Below, piece after piece: positions 1 to 8,824 of a stretch of DNA of 64,000 nt. How positions within the stretch are numbered: the first letter of the stretch is position 1; each line of letters begins with the position of its first letter. The stretch spans positions 3,906,001-3,970,000 of the forward strand of contig NZ_CP182422.1 in assembly GCF_051903075.1 (NCBI RefSeq), in the 5' to 3' direction. The DNA is from Embleya sp051903075 (GTDB lineage Bacteria > Actinomycetota > Actinomycetes > Streptomycetales > Streptomycetaceae). The position numbers and the translations under genes are program-made. The notes under the pieces were generated by a model that did not search any database, had not been told where the DNA came from, and saw only the letters and a list, made by a program, of their open reading frames with translations.

Positions 1-317
1 AGTTGTTCCGGCGCATCCTGGACGCGGGCGCGGAGGTGCTGGTGCTGCCCGCCGCGTGGCCGGCGCGGCGGGTCGAGCACTGGCGCGTGTTGTCCCGCGC
101 CCGCGCGATCGAGAACCAGATGTTCGTGCTCGCCTGCAACGTCACCGGCGAGCAGGGCGGTCAGGCGATGGGCGGGCACAGCATGGTGATCGACCCGTGG
201 GGCGAGATCGTCGCCGAGGCGGGGACCGAACAGACCGTGCTGACCGCCGAGATCGACCCGGCGCTGGTCGCCAAGACCCGCGAGGACTTCCCGGTCCTGC
301 AGAACCGGGTGTTCTGA
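1..317 (+). CDS. Carbon-nitrogen hydrolase family protein, C-terminal part (5' end outside window)
   Basis: The reading frame is open from the window edge and stops at 315-317, so only about the last 104 residues are present. They contain the C-terminal signature of nitrilase/omega-amidase proteins: a RARAIENQMFVLACN segment, then GGHSMVIDPWGEIVAEAG, then a tail of the form EIDPALVAKTREDFPVLQNR. Family members cleave a C-N bond with a Glu-Lys-Cys triad, and that catalytic part would lie upstream of the window. The tail resembles YafV/omega-amidase-like members, which act on alpha-keto acid amides. The substrate cannot be decided from this fragment. Confidence 0.85.
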   Translation, partial: LFRRILDAGAEVLVLPAAWPARRVEHWRVLSRARAIENQMFVLACNVTGEQGGQAMGGHSMVIDPWGEIVAEAGTEQTVLTAEIDPALVAKTREDFPVLQNRVF

Positions 318-335
318 GCCGCGGAATTCGTCGGG

Positions 336-369
336 AGCCGGCCCGCGGCGCGATGCCGTGGGCCCGGCT
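336..369. terminator. Hairpin between converging genes
   Basis: AGCCGG-CCCGCGGC and GCCGTGGGCCCGGCT form a long, nearly complementary GC-rich stem around a GCGAT loop. It sits in the 52-bp gap between two converging genes and probably terminates both. Confidence 0.6.
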
Positions 370-1074
370 TCACAGGTAGATGTTCTTGATCTCCTTGCCC
401 GCCGCGTCGTACGCCTTGAGTTCGTACGCGGGCGTCGCCTTGCGTGCGGTCACGACCAGGACGTAGACGCGCGTCTCGGGGTCGATCTGCACGGGGTGGA
501 TCACCACCGGGTCCTTGTGCCCCCGCCAGGTGACCTCCAGATAGGCGACGTCGGGGGAGACCTCGGCCTGGAACGCCGCCGCGTACAGATCCTTCTCGCC
601 CTCGACGGGGCCGAGGGAGCCGCCGCCGCCGAACCGGTTGTGGTCGTTCGCCTTGTCCTTCGCGGTCCGCCCCGGGCGGACGTCGCACGCCGTCCCGAAG
701 TCTCCGACGAAATGCTTCTCGACTTCCTCGAAGCAGGTGCGCTCGGGACCCTCCGTCCAGGCCCGGTACGTCCACGACCTCCCCGCCACCACGCCCGTGC
801 CCACGATGTCGGGCGAAGCACCGGGAGGGCGGGTGCCGGCATCGACGGAGACGATGTCGTTGGAATTGCCGTCCTCGTCCAGCACACCCCCCGCGATCAC
901 CGCGCCGCCGCCGCCCAACACCAGCGCGGTCACCGTCGCCGCGCCGAACGTGAACCCGCGCCAACGGCGCTTGCGCGAGTCGCGGATCGCCGCGTCGGCC
1001 GTCGGCGGGGTCAACCGCGCCGCCTCGATCTCTGCCATGAACGCCTCCCTCAGTGCGGTGCCGTCGTCGGCCAT
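370..1074 (-). CDS. Single-pass membrane protein, probable partner (anti-sigma-like) of the adjacent ECF sigma factor
   Basis: This 234-residue protein has a short cytoplasmic N-terminus (MADDGTALREAF), a basic stretch (RKRRWRG), one hydrophobic segment at about residues 40-62, and an extracytoplasmic domain of about 170 residues. It starts 25 bp before the end of the upstream ECF sigma gene on the same strand, an arrangement typical of translationally coupled sigma/anti-sigma pairs. No zinc-binding anti-sigma motif (HxxxCxxC) is visible, so the regulatory role is inferred from position and topology only. The extracytoplasmic part matches nothing I recognise. Confidence 0.75.
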   Translation of the reverse strand: MADDGTALREAFMAEIEAARLTPPTADAAIRDSRKRRWRGFTFGAATVTALVLGGGGAVIAGGVLDEDGNSNDIVSVDAGTRPPGASPDIVGTGVVAGRSWTYRAWTEGPERTCFEEVEKHFVGDFGTACDVRPGRTAKDKANDHNRFGGGGSLGPVEGEKDLYAAAFQAEVSPDVAYLEVTWRGHKDPVVIHPVQIDPETRVYVLVVTARKATPAYELKAYDAAGKEIKNIYL

Positions 1075-1619
1075 GGCCGCACCTCCGTATCCGAAGTCGA
1101 GGGGGATTCCGTCTGTTCCGGGAACAGATCGGTCAGTTGGGGATCCCTGCGAAGTTGGGCGAGTCCCTTGAACGTCTGGCTTCGCACCGTACCGACCGCA
1201 CAACCGAGGATCTGCGCGACCTCGGACTCCGGACGGTCCTCCCAGTAGCGCAGCACCACCGCCGCCCGCCGACCCGCCGGCAACCGGCCCAACGCGGCCA
1301 TCAGCACGCTGCGTTCGGCCACCGCGCCGATCGAGTCGGGCCCGGCCCGATCCGGCAGCCGGTCGGTGAGGAAGTGCGTCACCCGGCGGACCCGGATCCG
1401 GGACAGATGGGTGTTCACCATGATCCGCCGCACGTAGGCGTCGGGGCTCTGCGCCGCGGACACGCGGGTCCAGGACGTATACGCCTTGGTCAGCGTGGCC
1501 TGGGCCAGGTCCTCGGCCTCGTCGCGATCGCCGCACAGCAGGTACGCGGTGCGCACCAGAGCCGTCCGCCGGGCCTCGACGAAGACGCGGAACTCGTCTT
1601 CTTCCCGTTGGGATCTCAA
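1050..1619 (-). CDS. ECF RNA polymerase sigma factor, SigE-like family
   Basis: The 189-residue protein has region 2 (YLLCGDRDEAEDLAQATLTKAY, about residues 26-47) and region 4 (LPAGRRAAVVLRYWEDRPESEVAQILG, then GTVRSQTFKGLAQLR). This layout fits the short SigE-family ECF factors common in actinomycetes, which redirect RNA polymerase to stress or envelope promoters. A TTG start is chosen because a strong Shine-Dalgarno sequence (AAAGGGGG) lies 5 bases before it. The downstream gene overlaps by 25 bp and encodes a membrane protein, probably its regulator. The stimulus is unknown. Confidence 0.9.
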   Translation of the reverse strand: MRSQREEDEFRVFVEARRTALVRTAYLLCGDRDEAEDLAQATLTKAYTSWTRVSAAQSPDAYVRRIMVNTHLSRIRVRRVTHFLTDRLPDRAGPDSIGAVAERSVLMAALGRLPAGRRAAVVLRYWEDRPESEVAQILGCAVGTVRSQTFKGLAQLRRDPQLTDLFPEQTESPSTSDTEVRPWPTTAPH

Positions 1620-1720
1620 CCGTGCCCCCTTTCACCCGAACAGACGTGTGGGGGCGGGCGGTTCTATGCCGAACCCGCCGAACCGTCGGCGGTCGGCGGG
1701 TCGGCGGGCTCCACGCGGGC

Positions 1721-2272
1721 TCAGTCCTCGTCGTCGCTCAACCGGTCCACGCACACCGCGATCGCGATGATCAACGCATGATCCCAGCCGGGCGCGATGT
1801 CGATGCCGTAGGTGTCCCGCACCCGCAGCCACTTGCGGGTGATCTGCGCGACCGGCCCGTTCGGTCCGGAGATCCCGTACTCGTGGTGGAACATGTCGCC
1901 GCGAACCGTGAGTTCGGCCCCGACCGCGAGTTCCACCGTGAACGCCTCGTGCAGCGGGGTGAACATCTTCTTGCGCACCGTGGCGACCGTCTCGCCGGTC
2001 GCGTCCTGCACCTTCATCGAATGATGGATGCTGACGATCTTCTTCTTCACGGTCGCCAACACCGTGCCGGCGGAATCCTTGAGCTCCAGCCGGTCGTGCA
2101 GGGTCAGTGCCTTGCCGTCGACCAGATAGACCTTCTCCCCGTCCTCGGTGGTGACCCAGAAGTCGTCGCCGATCGCGAACATCTTCTCCCGCACGAGATA
2201 GCGGCCGGGCGGAATCCCCGGGTAGAGCTGGGTGCTGCCGTCGTACTCGTCCCCGAACACTGGTGCCTCCAC
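1721..2272 (-). CDS. LURP-one-related (tubby-like fold) protein
   Basis: The sequence from GRYLVREKMFAIGDDFWV through YLVDGKALTLHDRLELKDSAG, two K-rich strands (VKKKIVSIHHSM and VRKKMFTPLHEAF) and a closing hydrophobic helix (ALIIAIAVCVDRL) matches the bacterial LURP-one-related family. That family has a tubby-like beta-barrel around a central helix. It is widespread in actinomycetes and has no firmly assigned biochemical role; binding of a lipid or membrane ligand is suggested by analogy with tubby and scramblase proteins. Length (183 residues) is slightly above typical. A shorter start near the GRYLVRE segment is possible. Confidence 0.85.
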   Translation of the reverse strand: MEAPVFGDEYDGSTQLYPGIPPGRYLVREKMFAIGDDFWVTTEDGEKVYLVDGKALTLHDRLELKDSAGTVLATVKKKIVSIHHSMKVQDATGETVATVRKKMFTPLHEAFTVELAVGAELTVRGDMFHHEYGISGPNGPVAQITRKWLRVRDTYGIDIAPGWDHALIIAIAVCVDRLSDDED

Positions 2273-2432
2273 GGTCGCCTCACCTTGTCGGCAGACTGCC
2301 CGATATGGCGGCGTTCAGTCGTCTTCGGCACGCCGGCGTGCGGCGGTACGGATACACCCGGTTGGGTGGGGTGCGGCCCGTACCCGCGCGGGCCGGCGGC
2401 TCGCGACCGAGGTGGATGGTTCACTTCGAATC

Positions 2433-3890
2433 ATGAGCAGCACCGCGCGTCGAGCCAGGGTCCGGGCCCCCGAGTTGTCCGGTTCCGGAGGCTGGATCAA
2501 CACCGCCGGCCCGGGCCCGACGCTGGCCGCGCTGCGCGGGCGGATCGTGCTGCTGGACTTCTGGACCTCCGCCTGCGTGAACTGCCACCACGTGCTGGCC
2601 GAGTTGCGCGGCCTGGAGGATCGCCACCGCGACGTGCTGACCGTGATCGGCGTGCACTCGCCCAAGTTCGAACACGAGGCGGAACACGGCACGGTGGTGT
2701 GCGCGGTACAGCGGCACGAGGTGTGCCACCCGGTCCTGGACGACCCGGAGCTGAGCACCTGGAAGCAGTACGCGGTGCACGCCTGGCCGACCCTGGTGGT
2801 CGTCGATCCCGAGGGCTACGTGGTCGCGCAACTGTCCGGCGAGGGTCACGCGGGCGAGATCGAGACGCTGATCGCCGACCTGGTCGCCGAGCACGACGGC
2901 AAGGGCACGCTGCGCCGGTCCGCCGAGGAGGTCGACCGGCCCGAGACCCCGCGCACCGACCTGCGCTTCCCGGGCCAGGTGCTCCGGCTGCCGTCGGGGG
3001 CGCTCCTGGTCGCCGACACCGGCCACCACTCGCTCGCCGAACTCTCCGACGACGGGCGCACGGTGCTGCGCCGGATCGGGACCGGGCGGCGCGGGCTGCT
3101 CGACGGCGGACCCCGGCACGCGATGCTGGCCGAGCCGCACGGCATGGCGCTGCTGCCGCCCGAGGTGGCCGCACACGTGCGCTACGACGTGGTGGTCGCC
3201 GACACCGCCAACCACGCGCTGCGCGGCGTCTCGCTGGCCACCGGGTCGATCCGGACCGTCGCGGGCACGGGCCGGCAGCGCCGCCGCGGCGCGGAGGACC
3301 ACGGCGCGGCCCGCACGATCGACCTCTCCAGCCCGTGGGACGTGGCGTGGTTCGGCGGCCGGATCATCGTGGCGATGGCCGGGGTCCACCAGCTCTGGGA
3401 GTTCGACCCGGTGGGCGAGGGGGTCGGGGTGCTGGCCGGCACCACCGACGAGGGCATGGAGGACGGCCCGGTGGACACCGCCTGCCTCGCCCAGCCCTCG
3501 GGCCTGGCGGTCTCCCCCGACGGCCACACGTTGTGGCTGGTGGACGCGGAGAGTTCGGCGCTGCGCCGGCTCGTGGACGGCGGCATCGAGACGGTGGTCG
3601 GGCGCGGCCTGTTCGACTTCGGGCTGCGCGACGGCCCGGCCGAGCACGCGCTGTTCCAACACCCGCTGGGCGTGGACACGTTGCCGGACGGCTCGGTGGT
3701 GGTCGCGGACACCTACAACGGCGCCGTGCGGCGCTACGACCCCTCGGACGGGTTCGTGTCGACCCTGCTCACCGGTCTGGAGGAGCCGGCCGCGGTGGCG
3801 GTGGTGGCCGACATGGACGAGGACCTGTACCTGACCGTGGTCGAGTCCTCGGCCCACCGGGTCCGCAAATTCCGCCTGCCGCACACGTAG
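2433..3890 (+). CDS. Thioredoxin-fold protein with C-terminal NHL beta-propeller
   Basis: The N-terminal ~150 residues form a TlpA-like thioredoxin fold with FWTSACVNCHHVLAEL, where CVNC replaces the usual CxxC active site, and a later HAWPTLVVVDPEGYV strand. The remaining ~330 residues contain NHL repeats (GALLVADTGHHSLAEL, DVVVADTANHALRGV, VVADTYNGAVRRYD), predicted to form a propeller. The architecture is that of the NHL-repeat thioredoxins found across actinobacteria and in metazoan NHLRC2. No signal peptide is seen, so it is probably cytoplasmic. ATG 2433 is chosen because homology begins there. Function is unproven; thiol redox activity is a family-based inference. Confidence 0.9.
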   Translation: MSSTARRARVRAPELSGSGGWINTAGPGPTLAALRGRIVLLDFWTSACVNCHHVLAELRGLEDRHRDVLTVIGVHSPKFEHEAEHGTVVCAVQRHEVCHPVLDDPELSTWKQYAVHAWPTLVVVDPEGYVVAQLSGEGHAGEIETLIADLVAEHDGKGTLRRSAEEVDRPETPRTDLRFPGQVLRLPSGALLVADTGHHSLAELSDDGRTVLRRIGTGRRGLLDGGPRHAMLAEPHGMALLPPEVAAHVRYDVVVADTANHALRGVSLATGSIRTVAGTGRQRRRGAEDHGAARTIDLSSPWDVAWFGGRIIVAMAGVHQLWEFDPVGEGVGVLAGTTDEGMEDGPVDTACLAQPSGLAVSPDGHTLWLVDAESSALRRLVDGGIETVVGRGLFDFGLRDGPAEHALFQHPLGVDTLPDGSVVVADTYNGAVRRYDPSDGFVSTLLTGLEEPAAVAVVADMDEDLYLTVVESSAHRVRKFRLPHT

Positions 3891-3900
3891 CCGCGGATCC

Positions 3901-3933
3901 GGGGAGCGGCCGCGCGCATCGCGGCCGCTCCCC
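3901..3933. terminator. Perfect 14-bp hairpin between converging genes
   Basis: GGGGAGCGGCCGCG, loop CGCAT, CGCGGCCGCTCCCC. The perfect stem lies between the stops of the NHL protein and the aminopeptidase and probably ends both transcripts. Confidence 0.8.
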
Positions 3934-3945
3934 GGGTGCTCGTGC

Positions 3946-5232
3946 TCAGCCCTCCAGGAACGCCGCGGCGGCCGAGGCGAGCAGGAACGGGTCGTCGGCG
4001 CCGCAGAGTTCGCGCGAGGAGTGCATCGACAGGCACGCCGCGCCGACGTCCACGGTCTCGATGCCGAGGCGGGTCGCGGTGATCGGGCCGATCGTGGTGC
4101 CGCAGGGAAGGGAGTTGATCCCCACGAAGACCTGCGCCGGCACCCCCGCACGCTCGCACGCGGCGGTCCACACGGCCCGACCGCGCGCGTCGGTCGCGTA
4201 GCGCTGATTGGCGTTGACCTTGAGGATCGGGCCGCCGTTGGGTACGGGGTGGTGGCCCGGTTCGTGTCGACCGACGTAGTTCGGGTGTACCGCGTGCCCG
4301 ACGTCGCTGGAGAGGTGGAACGAGTCGGCGAACGCCCGCGCGCGGTCGTCGAGCGAGCCGCCGCGCCCGCTGACGATCCGGGTCAGCACCGTCTCCAGGA
4401 GCGGCCCGCCCGCGCCGGTGGTGGAGTCGCTGCCGGTCTCCTCGTGGTCGAACGCGCCGAGTACCGGGATGTGCGCCGCCCCCTCGTGCGCGGCGGCGAG
4501 CAGCGCGGCCAGCCCCGCGTGCACCGACAGCAGGTTGTCCAGGCGCGGTGCGGCGAGCAGTTCGCGATCGCGGCCGAGGTAGCTCGGCTTCTGCACGTCG
4601 TGGACCATCAGGTCCCACCCGGTGACGTCGCCGGCGGGCACCCCGGCCTCCTCGGCCACGAATCGGATCAGCGCGCCCTCGTCGACCGGGCCGAGGCCCC
4701 AGATCGGGGTCATGTGCTGCTGCTTGTCCAGTTGCAGCCCGGCCTCGTTGACCGCGCGGTCCAGGTGGATCGCCAACTGCGGCACCCGCAGCAGCGGCCG
4801 GTCGACGAAGACCAGGCGCTCGCGGCCGTCGCGCAGCACGATCCGGCCGGACAGGCCGAGGTCGCGGTCCAGCCAGGAGTTCAGCAGCGGGCCGCCGTAC
4901 ACCTCGACGGCGATCTGCCGCCAACCGGCCGCGCCCGTGTCGGGCAGCGGCTTGACCCGCAGCGTCGGCGAGTCGGTGTGTGCGCCGACGATCCGGAAGC
5001 CGCGGGTGCTCTCCGCGCCCTCCGGCACGTACCAGGCCACGATCGCGCCGCCGCGCAGCACGTAGCGCCCGCCCGCCTCGCCGTCCCACGCGGCCGTCTC
5101 CTCAAGCCGCCGAAAGCCCGCCGCCTCCAGCCGCTCGGCCACGTTCGCGGCCGCGTGGTAGGGGGACGGGCTGGCGCCGATGAACGCGATCAGATCATCG
5201 GTGTGACTCCGGTCGAAGCGCGGCGAGGGCAT
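3946..5232 (-). CDS. apeB: M18 family aminopeptidase (aspartyl aminopeptidase type)
   Basis: The 428-residue protein carries the M18 metal-binding motifs: GAHTDSPTLRVKP (His ligand), DHEETGSDSTTGAGGP (Glu residues), SSDVGHAVHPNY (Asp/His) and a late GTTIGPITATRLGIETVDVG block. Length and order match bacterial ApeB-type aminopeptidases, cytoplasmic di-metal enzymes that remove N-terminal acidic or other residues from peptides. The start MPSPRFDRSHTDDLIAFI aligns with family N-termini. It ends convergently with the NHL protein across a strong hairpin, and appears to be transcribed alone. Confidence 0.93.
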   Translation of the reverse strand: MPSPRFDRSHTDDLIAFIGASPSPYHAAANVAERLEAAGFRRLEETAAWDGEAGGRYVLRGGAIVAWYVPEGAESTRGFRIVGAHTDSPTLRVKPLPDTGAAGWRQIAVEVYGGPLLNSWLDRDLGLSGRIVLRDGRERLVFVDRPLLRVPQLAIHLDRAVNEAGLQLDKQQHMTPIWGLGPVDEGALIRFVAEEAGVPAGDVTGWDLMVHDVQKPSYLGRDRELLAAPRLDNLLSVHAGLAALLAAAHEGAAHIPVLGAFDHEETGSDSTTGAGGPLLETVLTRIVSGRGGSLDDRARAFADSFHLSSDVGHAVHPNYVGRHEPGHHPVPNGGPILKVNANQRYATDARGRAVWTAACERAGVPAQVFVGINSLPCGTTIGPITATRLGIETVDVGAACLSMHSSRELCGADDPFLLASAAAAFLEG

Positions 5233-5345
5233 GCATACTCCAAGGTGCGCGGCCCGCTCGGCCGCGAGGATCGTGGCGGTTGTCCGCCGACGAGCCTACG
5301 CCCCGCCCCCGGCGCGGCCCGGAGCGGCGACCCGGTGGGCGCGGT

Positions 5346-6128
5346 TCAGCCGAAGCTGACCCGGTCGAGCCAGAACGCGAGCAGGTCGGCGTCGCCGAGG
5401 ATCTCGACGTCCGCCTCGGCGGGGGTGCGCCGCTTGTAGGTGACCAGCAACAACTCGACCAGCGGCCCGCGCAGCGCCACCGCGGCCTTCTCGTGCGCCC
5501 GCCGCCAGGTGATCGTGTCGCCGGTGAGGTCGAGCACCCACTCCGCGTCCGCGACGTCGGTGGCGTGCAGGTGCACGGTGCGGCCGGGGCCGAGCAGTTC
5601 GCGCATCCGCGGGTGGACCTCGAAGTGCATGGGCAGCGCGCCGAGTTCCATCCATTCGTCGAGCGCGTCCGCGGCGACCTCGTGGTCCAGGACGTAGTCC
5701 GCGCCGAGCGCGAGCGTCGCGTCGGCCCGGTGCAGCGCGGTCTCGTGGGTGAAGCGCCGGGCGTAGAACGTCGCGGTGCCGCCGGTGACCGGCGTCCACA
5801 GCGCCGTGTCGGGCCCGGCCTCGCGCAACGCCTCCGCCAACGCCGCGGCCCCCTCGGCCAGCCACGGCCCGAGCACGGCGGGATCCTCGTGGGTGTACGC
5901 GGCCAGGTCGCGGAAGTCCTGATCGGCGACCGGCTCGGCGGCCCGGCTCCGGACCGTCTTCGCCGCCCAGCGCTGCCCGCCGCCCAGATGCCGCAACAAC
6001 TGCCCGACGTTCCACCCGGGACAGGACGGCACGGGCACGGTCAGGTCGGCCCCCTCGATCGTGGCCCGAAGCAGATCGGTCTGCGCGACGATCTCGGCGC
6101 AGTGGCGGTCGTGGCTCAGCGAAGTCAT
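5346..6128 (-). CDS. Maleylpyruvate isomerase family (mycothiol-dependent, DinB-like) protein
   Basis: The start MTSLSHDRHCAEIVAQTDLL, the PVPSCPGWNVGQLLRHLGG motif and the ARRFTHETALHRADATLALG block (His/Glu/His metal ligands in the DinB-like four-helix bundle) place this 260-residue protein in the mycothiol-dependent maleylpyruvate isomerase superfamily. The C-terminal part (VLDLTGDTITWRRA ... FWLDRVSFG) is the family's usual second domain. Many members are uncharacterised; they may conjugate mycothiol or bind a metal without being isomerases. ATG 6128 fits family N-termini. Confidence 0.85.
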   Translation of the reverse strand: MTSLSHDRHCAEIVAQTDLLRATIEGADLTVPVPSCPGWNVGQLLRHLGGGQRWAAKTVRSRAAEPVADQDFRDLAAYTHEDPAVLGPWLAEGAAALAEALREAGPDTALWTPVTGGTATFYARRFTHETALHRADATLALGADYVLDHEVAADALDEWMELGALPMHFEVHPRMRELLGPGRTVHLHATDVADAEWVLDLTGDTITWRRAHEKAAVALRGPLVELLLVTYKRRTPAEADVEILGDADLLAFWLDRVSFG

Positions 6129-6207
6129 GGCCTCACGGTAGAGGCCCGAGGCAATCGTCGGCACCGATGGCAACCCACTCGGGGGAGGGGACGGCGCCCG
6201 ACACGGC

Positions 6208-6247
6208 GAGGCGCCGCCTCTCGCCCGGGAGCGGGAGACGGCGCCTC
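6208..6247 (-). terminator. Hairpin downstream of the acyl-CoA dehydrogenase gene
   Basis: GAGGCGCCG and CGGCGCCTC pair, with further partial pairing inward, just beyond the stop of the leftward dehydrogenase gene and before the next start. Confidence 0.55.
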
Positions 6248-6268
6248 GTGCGGTCCGAGCGGCCCGAA

Positions 6269-8095
6269 CTAGAAGGCCGCCTCCGGGAGGTCCATCAGGG
6301 CGTTGTCGATCTGCTCGACCATCAGCCGCTGCGGGGTGAGCAGCGGCAGGATCTCCCGCGCGAAGTGCTTCGCGGCGGCGACCTTGCCCTGGTAGAACGC
6401 CTCGTCGCGACCGGGCGTGCCGGCCAGCTTGGCCAGCGCCACCGACGCCTGGCGCAGCAGCAGCCACGAGACCACCAGGTCGCCGGCGGCGAGCAGCAGG
6501 CGGGTGGTGTTCTGGCCGACCTTGTAGATCGAGTCGATCTCCTGCTCGGACGCCATCAGCTGGTTGATCATCGCGGCGACCATGCCCTGGACGTCCTCGG
6601 CGGCGGTCGCGAGCAGCTTGACCTCGGCGGCCAGCTCGCCCTCGGCGTGCGCGGCGATGAACTCCTGGATCTCGCCGGCCACCACGGTCAGCGCCTTGCC
6701 CTGGTCGCGGACGATCTTCCGGAAGAAGAAGTCCTGACCCTGGATCGCGGTGGTGCCCTCGTAGAGTGTGTCGATCTTGGCGTCGCGGATGTACTGCTCG
6801 ATCGGGTATTCCTGCAGGAAGCCCGACCCGCCGAAGGTCTGCAGCGACTGGGCGAGCTGCTCGTAGGACTTCTCCGAGCCGTAACCCTTGACGATCGGCA
6901 GCAGCAGGTCGTTGACCCGGTCCGCGGTCGCGTCCGTGTCGCCGGTCAGCGCGGCGCCCTCGATCCGGTCCTGCCACGAGGAGGTGTACATCACCAGTGC
7001 GCGCATGCCCTCGACGTACGCCTTCTGGGTGAGCAGCGAGCGGCGCACGTCCGGGTGGTGCGTGATGGACACACGCGGCGCGGCCTTGTTTGTCATCTGC
7101 GCGAGGTCGGCGCCCTGGAAGCGCTCCTTCGCGTACTCGAGCGCGTTGAGGTAGCCGGTGGACAGCGTGGCGATGGCCTTCGTGCCGACCATCATCCGGG
7201 CGTACTCGATGATCTTGAACATCTGCGCGATGCCGCTGTGCACCTCGCCGACCAGGGTGCCGACGGCCGGGACGCCGTGCTCGCCGAAGGTGAGCTCGCA
7301 GGTCGTGGAGACCTTGAGGCCCATCTTGTGCTCGACGTTGGTGACGAAGGCGCCGTTGCGCTCGCCGAGCTCGCCGGTCTCCGGGTCGAAGTGGAACTTC
7401 GGCACCACGAACAGCGACAGGCCCTTGGTGCCGGGGCCCGCACCCTCCGGGCGCGCCAGCACCAGGTGGATGATGTTCTCGGTCATGTCCTGGTCACCGG
7501 AGGTGATGAAGCGCTTGACGCCCTGGATGTGCCAGGTGCCGTCCTCCTGCCGCACCGCCTTGGTCCGACCCGCGCCGACGTCGGAACCGGCGTCGGGCTC
7601 GGTGAGCACCATCGTGGAGCCCCACTGGCGGTCGACCATGAAGCCGGCGACCTTGCGCTGCTCCTCGGTGCCGAGCGTGTGCAGCACCTGGGCGAAGTCG
7701 GGGCCCGCCGCGTACATCCACAGCGCCGGGTTGGCGCCGAGCACCAGCTCGGCCACCGACCAGCGCAGCGAACGCGGGCAGTTGGTGCCGCCCATGCTCT
7801 CCGGGAGCGCGAGGCGCCACCACTCGGAGTCCATGTAGGCCTTGTACGACTTCTTGAACGCCTCGGGCAGCGTGGCCGAGTGCGTCGCCGGATCGAACAC
7901 GGGTGGGTTGCGGTCGCCCTCCGCGAAGGAATCGGCGAGGTCGTTCACGGCGAGGCGCTCGACCTCGGACAGGATCGACCTGGCCGTCTCGACGTCCATG
8001 TCCGCGAACGGACCCGTGCCATAGACCTGCTCGCGCCCGAAGACCTCGAACAGGTTGAACTCCAGGTCGCGGAGATTCGACTTGTAGTGACCCAT
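6269..8095 (-). CDS. Acyl-CoA dehydrogenase with C-terminal extension domain
   Basis: The 608-residue protein has the acyl-CoA dehydrogenase core: VLTEPDAGSDVGAG in the flavin/substrate domain, FITSGDQDMTENIIHLVLAR, then a helical domain with LQTFGGSGFLQEYPIEQYIRD and the DTLYEGTTAIQGQDFFF segment. A further ~120-residue C-terminal domain is characteristic of the long actinobacterial FadE-type enzymes. These introduce the alpha-beta double bond in fatty acyl-CoA beta-oxidation. The promoter region holds a TACC-N4-GGTA palindrome that recurs before the Fe-S electron-transfer-like gene near 51.5 kb, suggesting joint control. Chain-length preference cannot be read from the sequence. Confidence 0.93.
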   Translation of the reverse strand: MGHYKSNLRDLEFNLFEVFGREQVYGTGPFADMDVETARSILSEVERLAVNDLADSFAEGDRNPPVFDPATHSATLPEAFKKSYKAYMDSEWWRLALPESMGGTNCPRSLRWSVAELVLGANPALWMYAAGPDFAQVLHTLGTEEQRKVAGFMVDRQWGSTMVLTEPDAGSDVGAGRTKAVRQEDGTWHIQGVKRFITSGDQDMTENIIHLVLARPEGAGPGTKGLSLFVVPKFHFDPETGELGERNGAFVTNVEHKMGLKVSTTCELTFGEHGVPAVGTLVGEVHSGIAQMFKIIEYARMMVGTKAIATLSTGYLNALEYAKERFQGADLAQMTNKAAPRVSITHHPDVRRSLLTQKAYVEGMRALVMYTSSWQDRIEGAALTGDTDATADRVNDLLLPIVKGYGSEKSYEQLAQSLQTFGGSGFLQEYPIEQYIRDAKIDTLYEGTTAIQGQDFFFRKIVRDQGKALTVVAGEIQEFIAAHAEGELAAEVKLLATAAEDVQGMVAAMINQLMASEQEIDSIYKVGQNTTRLLLAAGDLVVSWLLLRQASVALAKLAGTPGRDEAFYQGKVAAAKHFAREILPLLTPQRLMVEQIDNALMDLPEAAF

Positions 8096-8210
8096 GACAG
8101 GCTCCGCCCGTGGTTGCGTCCGGTGTACTGCGCTGACTGAAACTGCCCGACGGATCGGCGGCTCGACCCGAAGAATCGAGCGACCGACCGAAGCGATCCG
8201 AAACCCAGTG

Positions 8211-8248
8211 TACTGGTCGGTAACATAATGATCGTACCCATGGGTAAC
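8211..8248 (-). promoter_or_regulatory. Operator-like palindromes upstream of the acyl-CoA dehydrogenase
   Basis: TACTGGTCGGTAAC (8211-8224) and the perfect palindrome TACCCATGGGTA (8235-8246, then AC) lie 116-153 bp upstream of the dehydrogenase start in the divergent gap. The TACC-N4-GGTA core resembles TTACC-N4-GGTAA at 51554-51567. The binding protein is not known; a TetR-type lipid-degradation regulator is the obvious candidate. Confidence 0.5.
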
Positions 8249-8350
8249 TTTTTCAATCCCCGAGAGGTTCCCATCGCGTTGCCATCAGGTATCCATGACC
8301 GTCCGGGCGGAGGGCTCAAACCCGGGCCGCGGACCCGCTAGCCTCGTGGT

Positions 8351-8749
8351 GTGTACGGCTACGCAACCGAGGAACCCCAGGCCCGGGCGGAGGCGCCGGC
8401 GCTCACCGACGCCGTGCGCGCGTTCGCCACGGGCGTCATGAACGGCGAGGACTTCCAGTCCATCTTCATCGCGTCGAAGGTCTTCTGCCCGAGGGGGGAT
8501 CGCCCGGGCTTTTTGGCCCTGCACAACACCCCCGAGCCGGTGATCCCGATGTTCAGCTCCCTCGCCGAACTCAAGAAGTACGCCGGCGAGGAGTCCAGAC
8601 ACTTCACCGTCACCGGTGCCGAGGTGCTCGACCTGCTCCCCAACGGCTACGGCTTCGTGCTCGACCTCGACGGCGAGCACCGGGTGATGTTCGACGCCAA
8701 GGCCATAGAGCAGATGATCGCCTTCGCGATGCGGCGGATGTACGGCTGA
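8351..8749 (+). CDS. SseB-family protein
   Basis: This 132-residue protein (GTG start) matches the SseB N-terminal-like family common in streptomycetes: a FATGVMNGEDFQSIFIASKVFCPRG segment, then NTPEPVIPMFSSLAELKKYAGEE, a dividing TGAEVLDLLPNGYGFVLDLDGEH and a final helix. Many actinomycete copies are small soluble proteins of unknown function. It is transcribed divergently from the acyl-CoA dehydrogenase and ends convergently with bL37. Confidence 0.8.
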   Translation: MYGYATEEPQARAEAPALTDAVRAFATGVMNGEDFQSIFIASKVFCPRGDRPGFLALHNTPEPVIPMFSSLAELKKYAGEESRHFTVTGAEVLDLLPNGYGFVLDLDGEHRVMFDAKAIEQMIAFAMRRMYG

Positions 8750-8772
8750 CGGCGGCCCCGGAACGGCCGGAC

Positions 8773-8805
8773 GCGCCGGCGGTCATCCTCGATGACGGCC
8801 GGCGC
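8773..8805. terminator. Hairpin between SseB-like gene and bL37
   Basis: GCGCCGGCGGTCAT, loop CCTCG-type, ATGACGGCCGGCGC: a 14-bp stem with one mismatch, in the 75-bp gap between two converging genes. Confidence 0.75.
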
Positions 8806-8824
8806 ATCCGGGTCGGTGGTGCGA

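Noticed and set aside
1622..4201. A long + strand frame across the LURP-one gene and the NHL protein gene
   Set aside because: It is out of frame with the clear thioredoxin/NHL protein, and its translation is low-complexity Arg/Gly/Pro.
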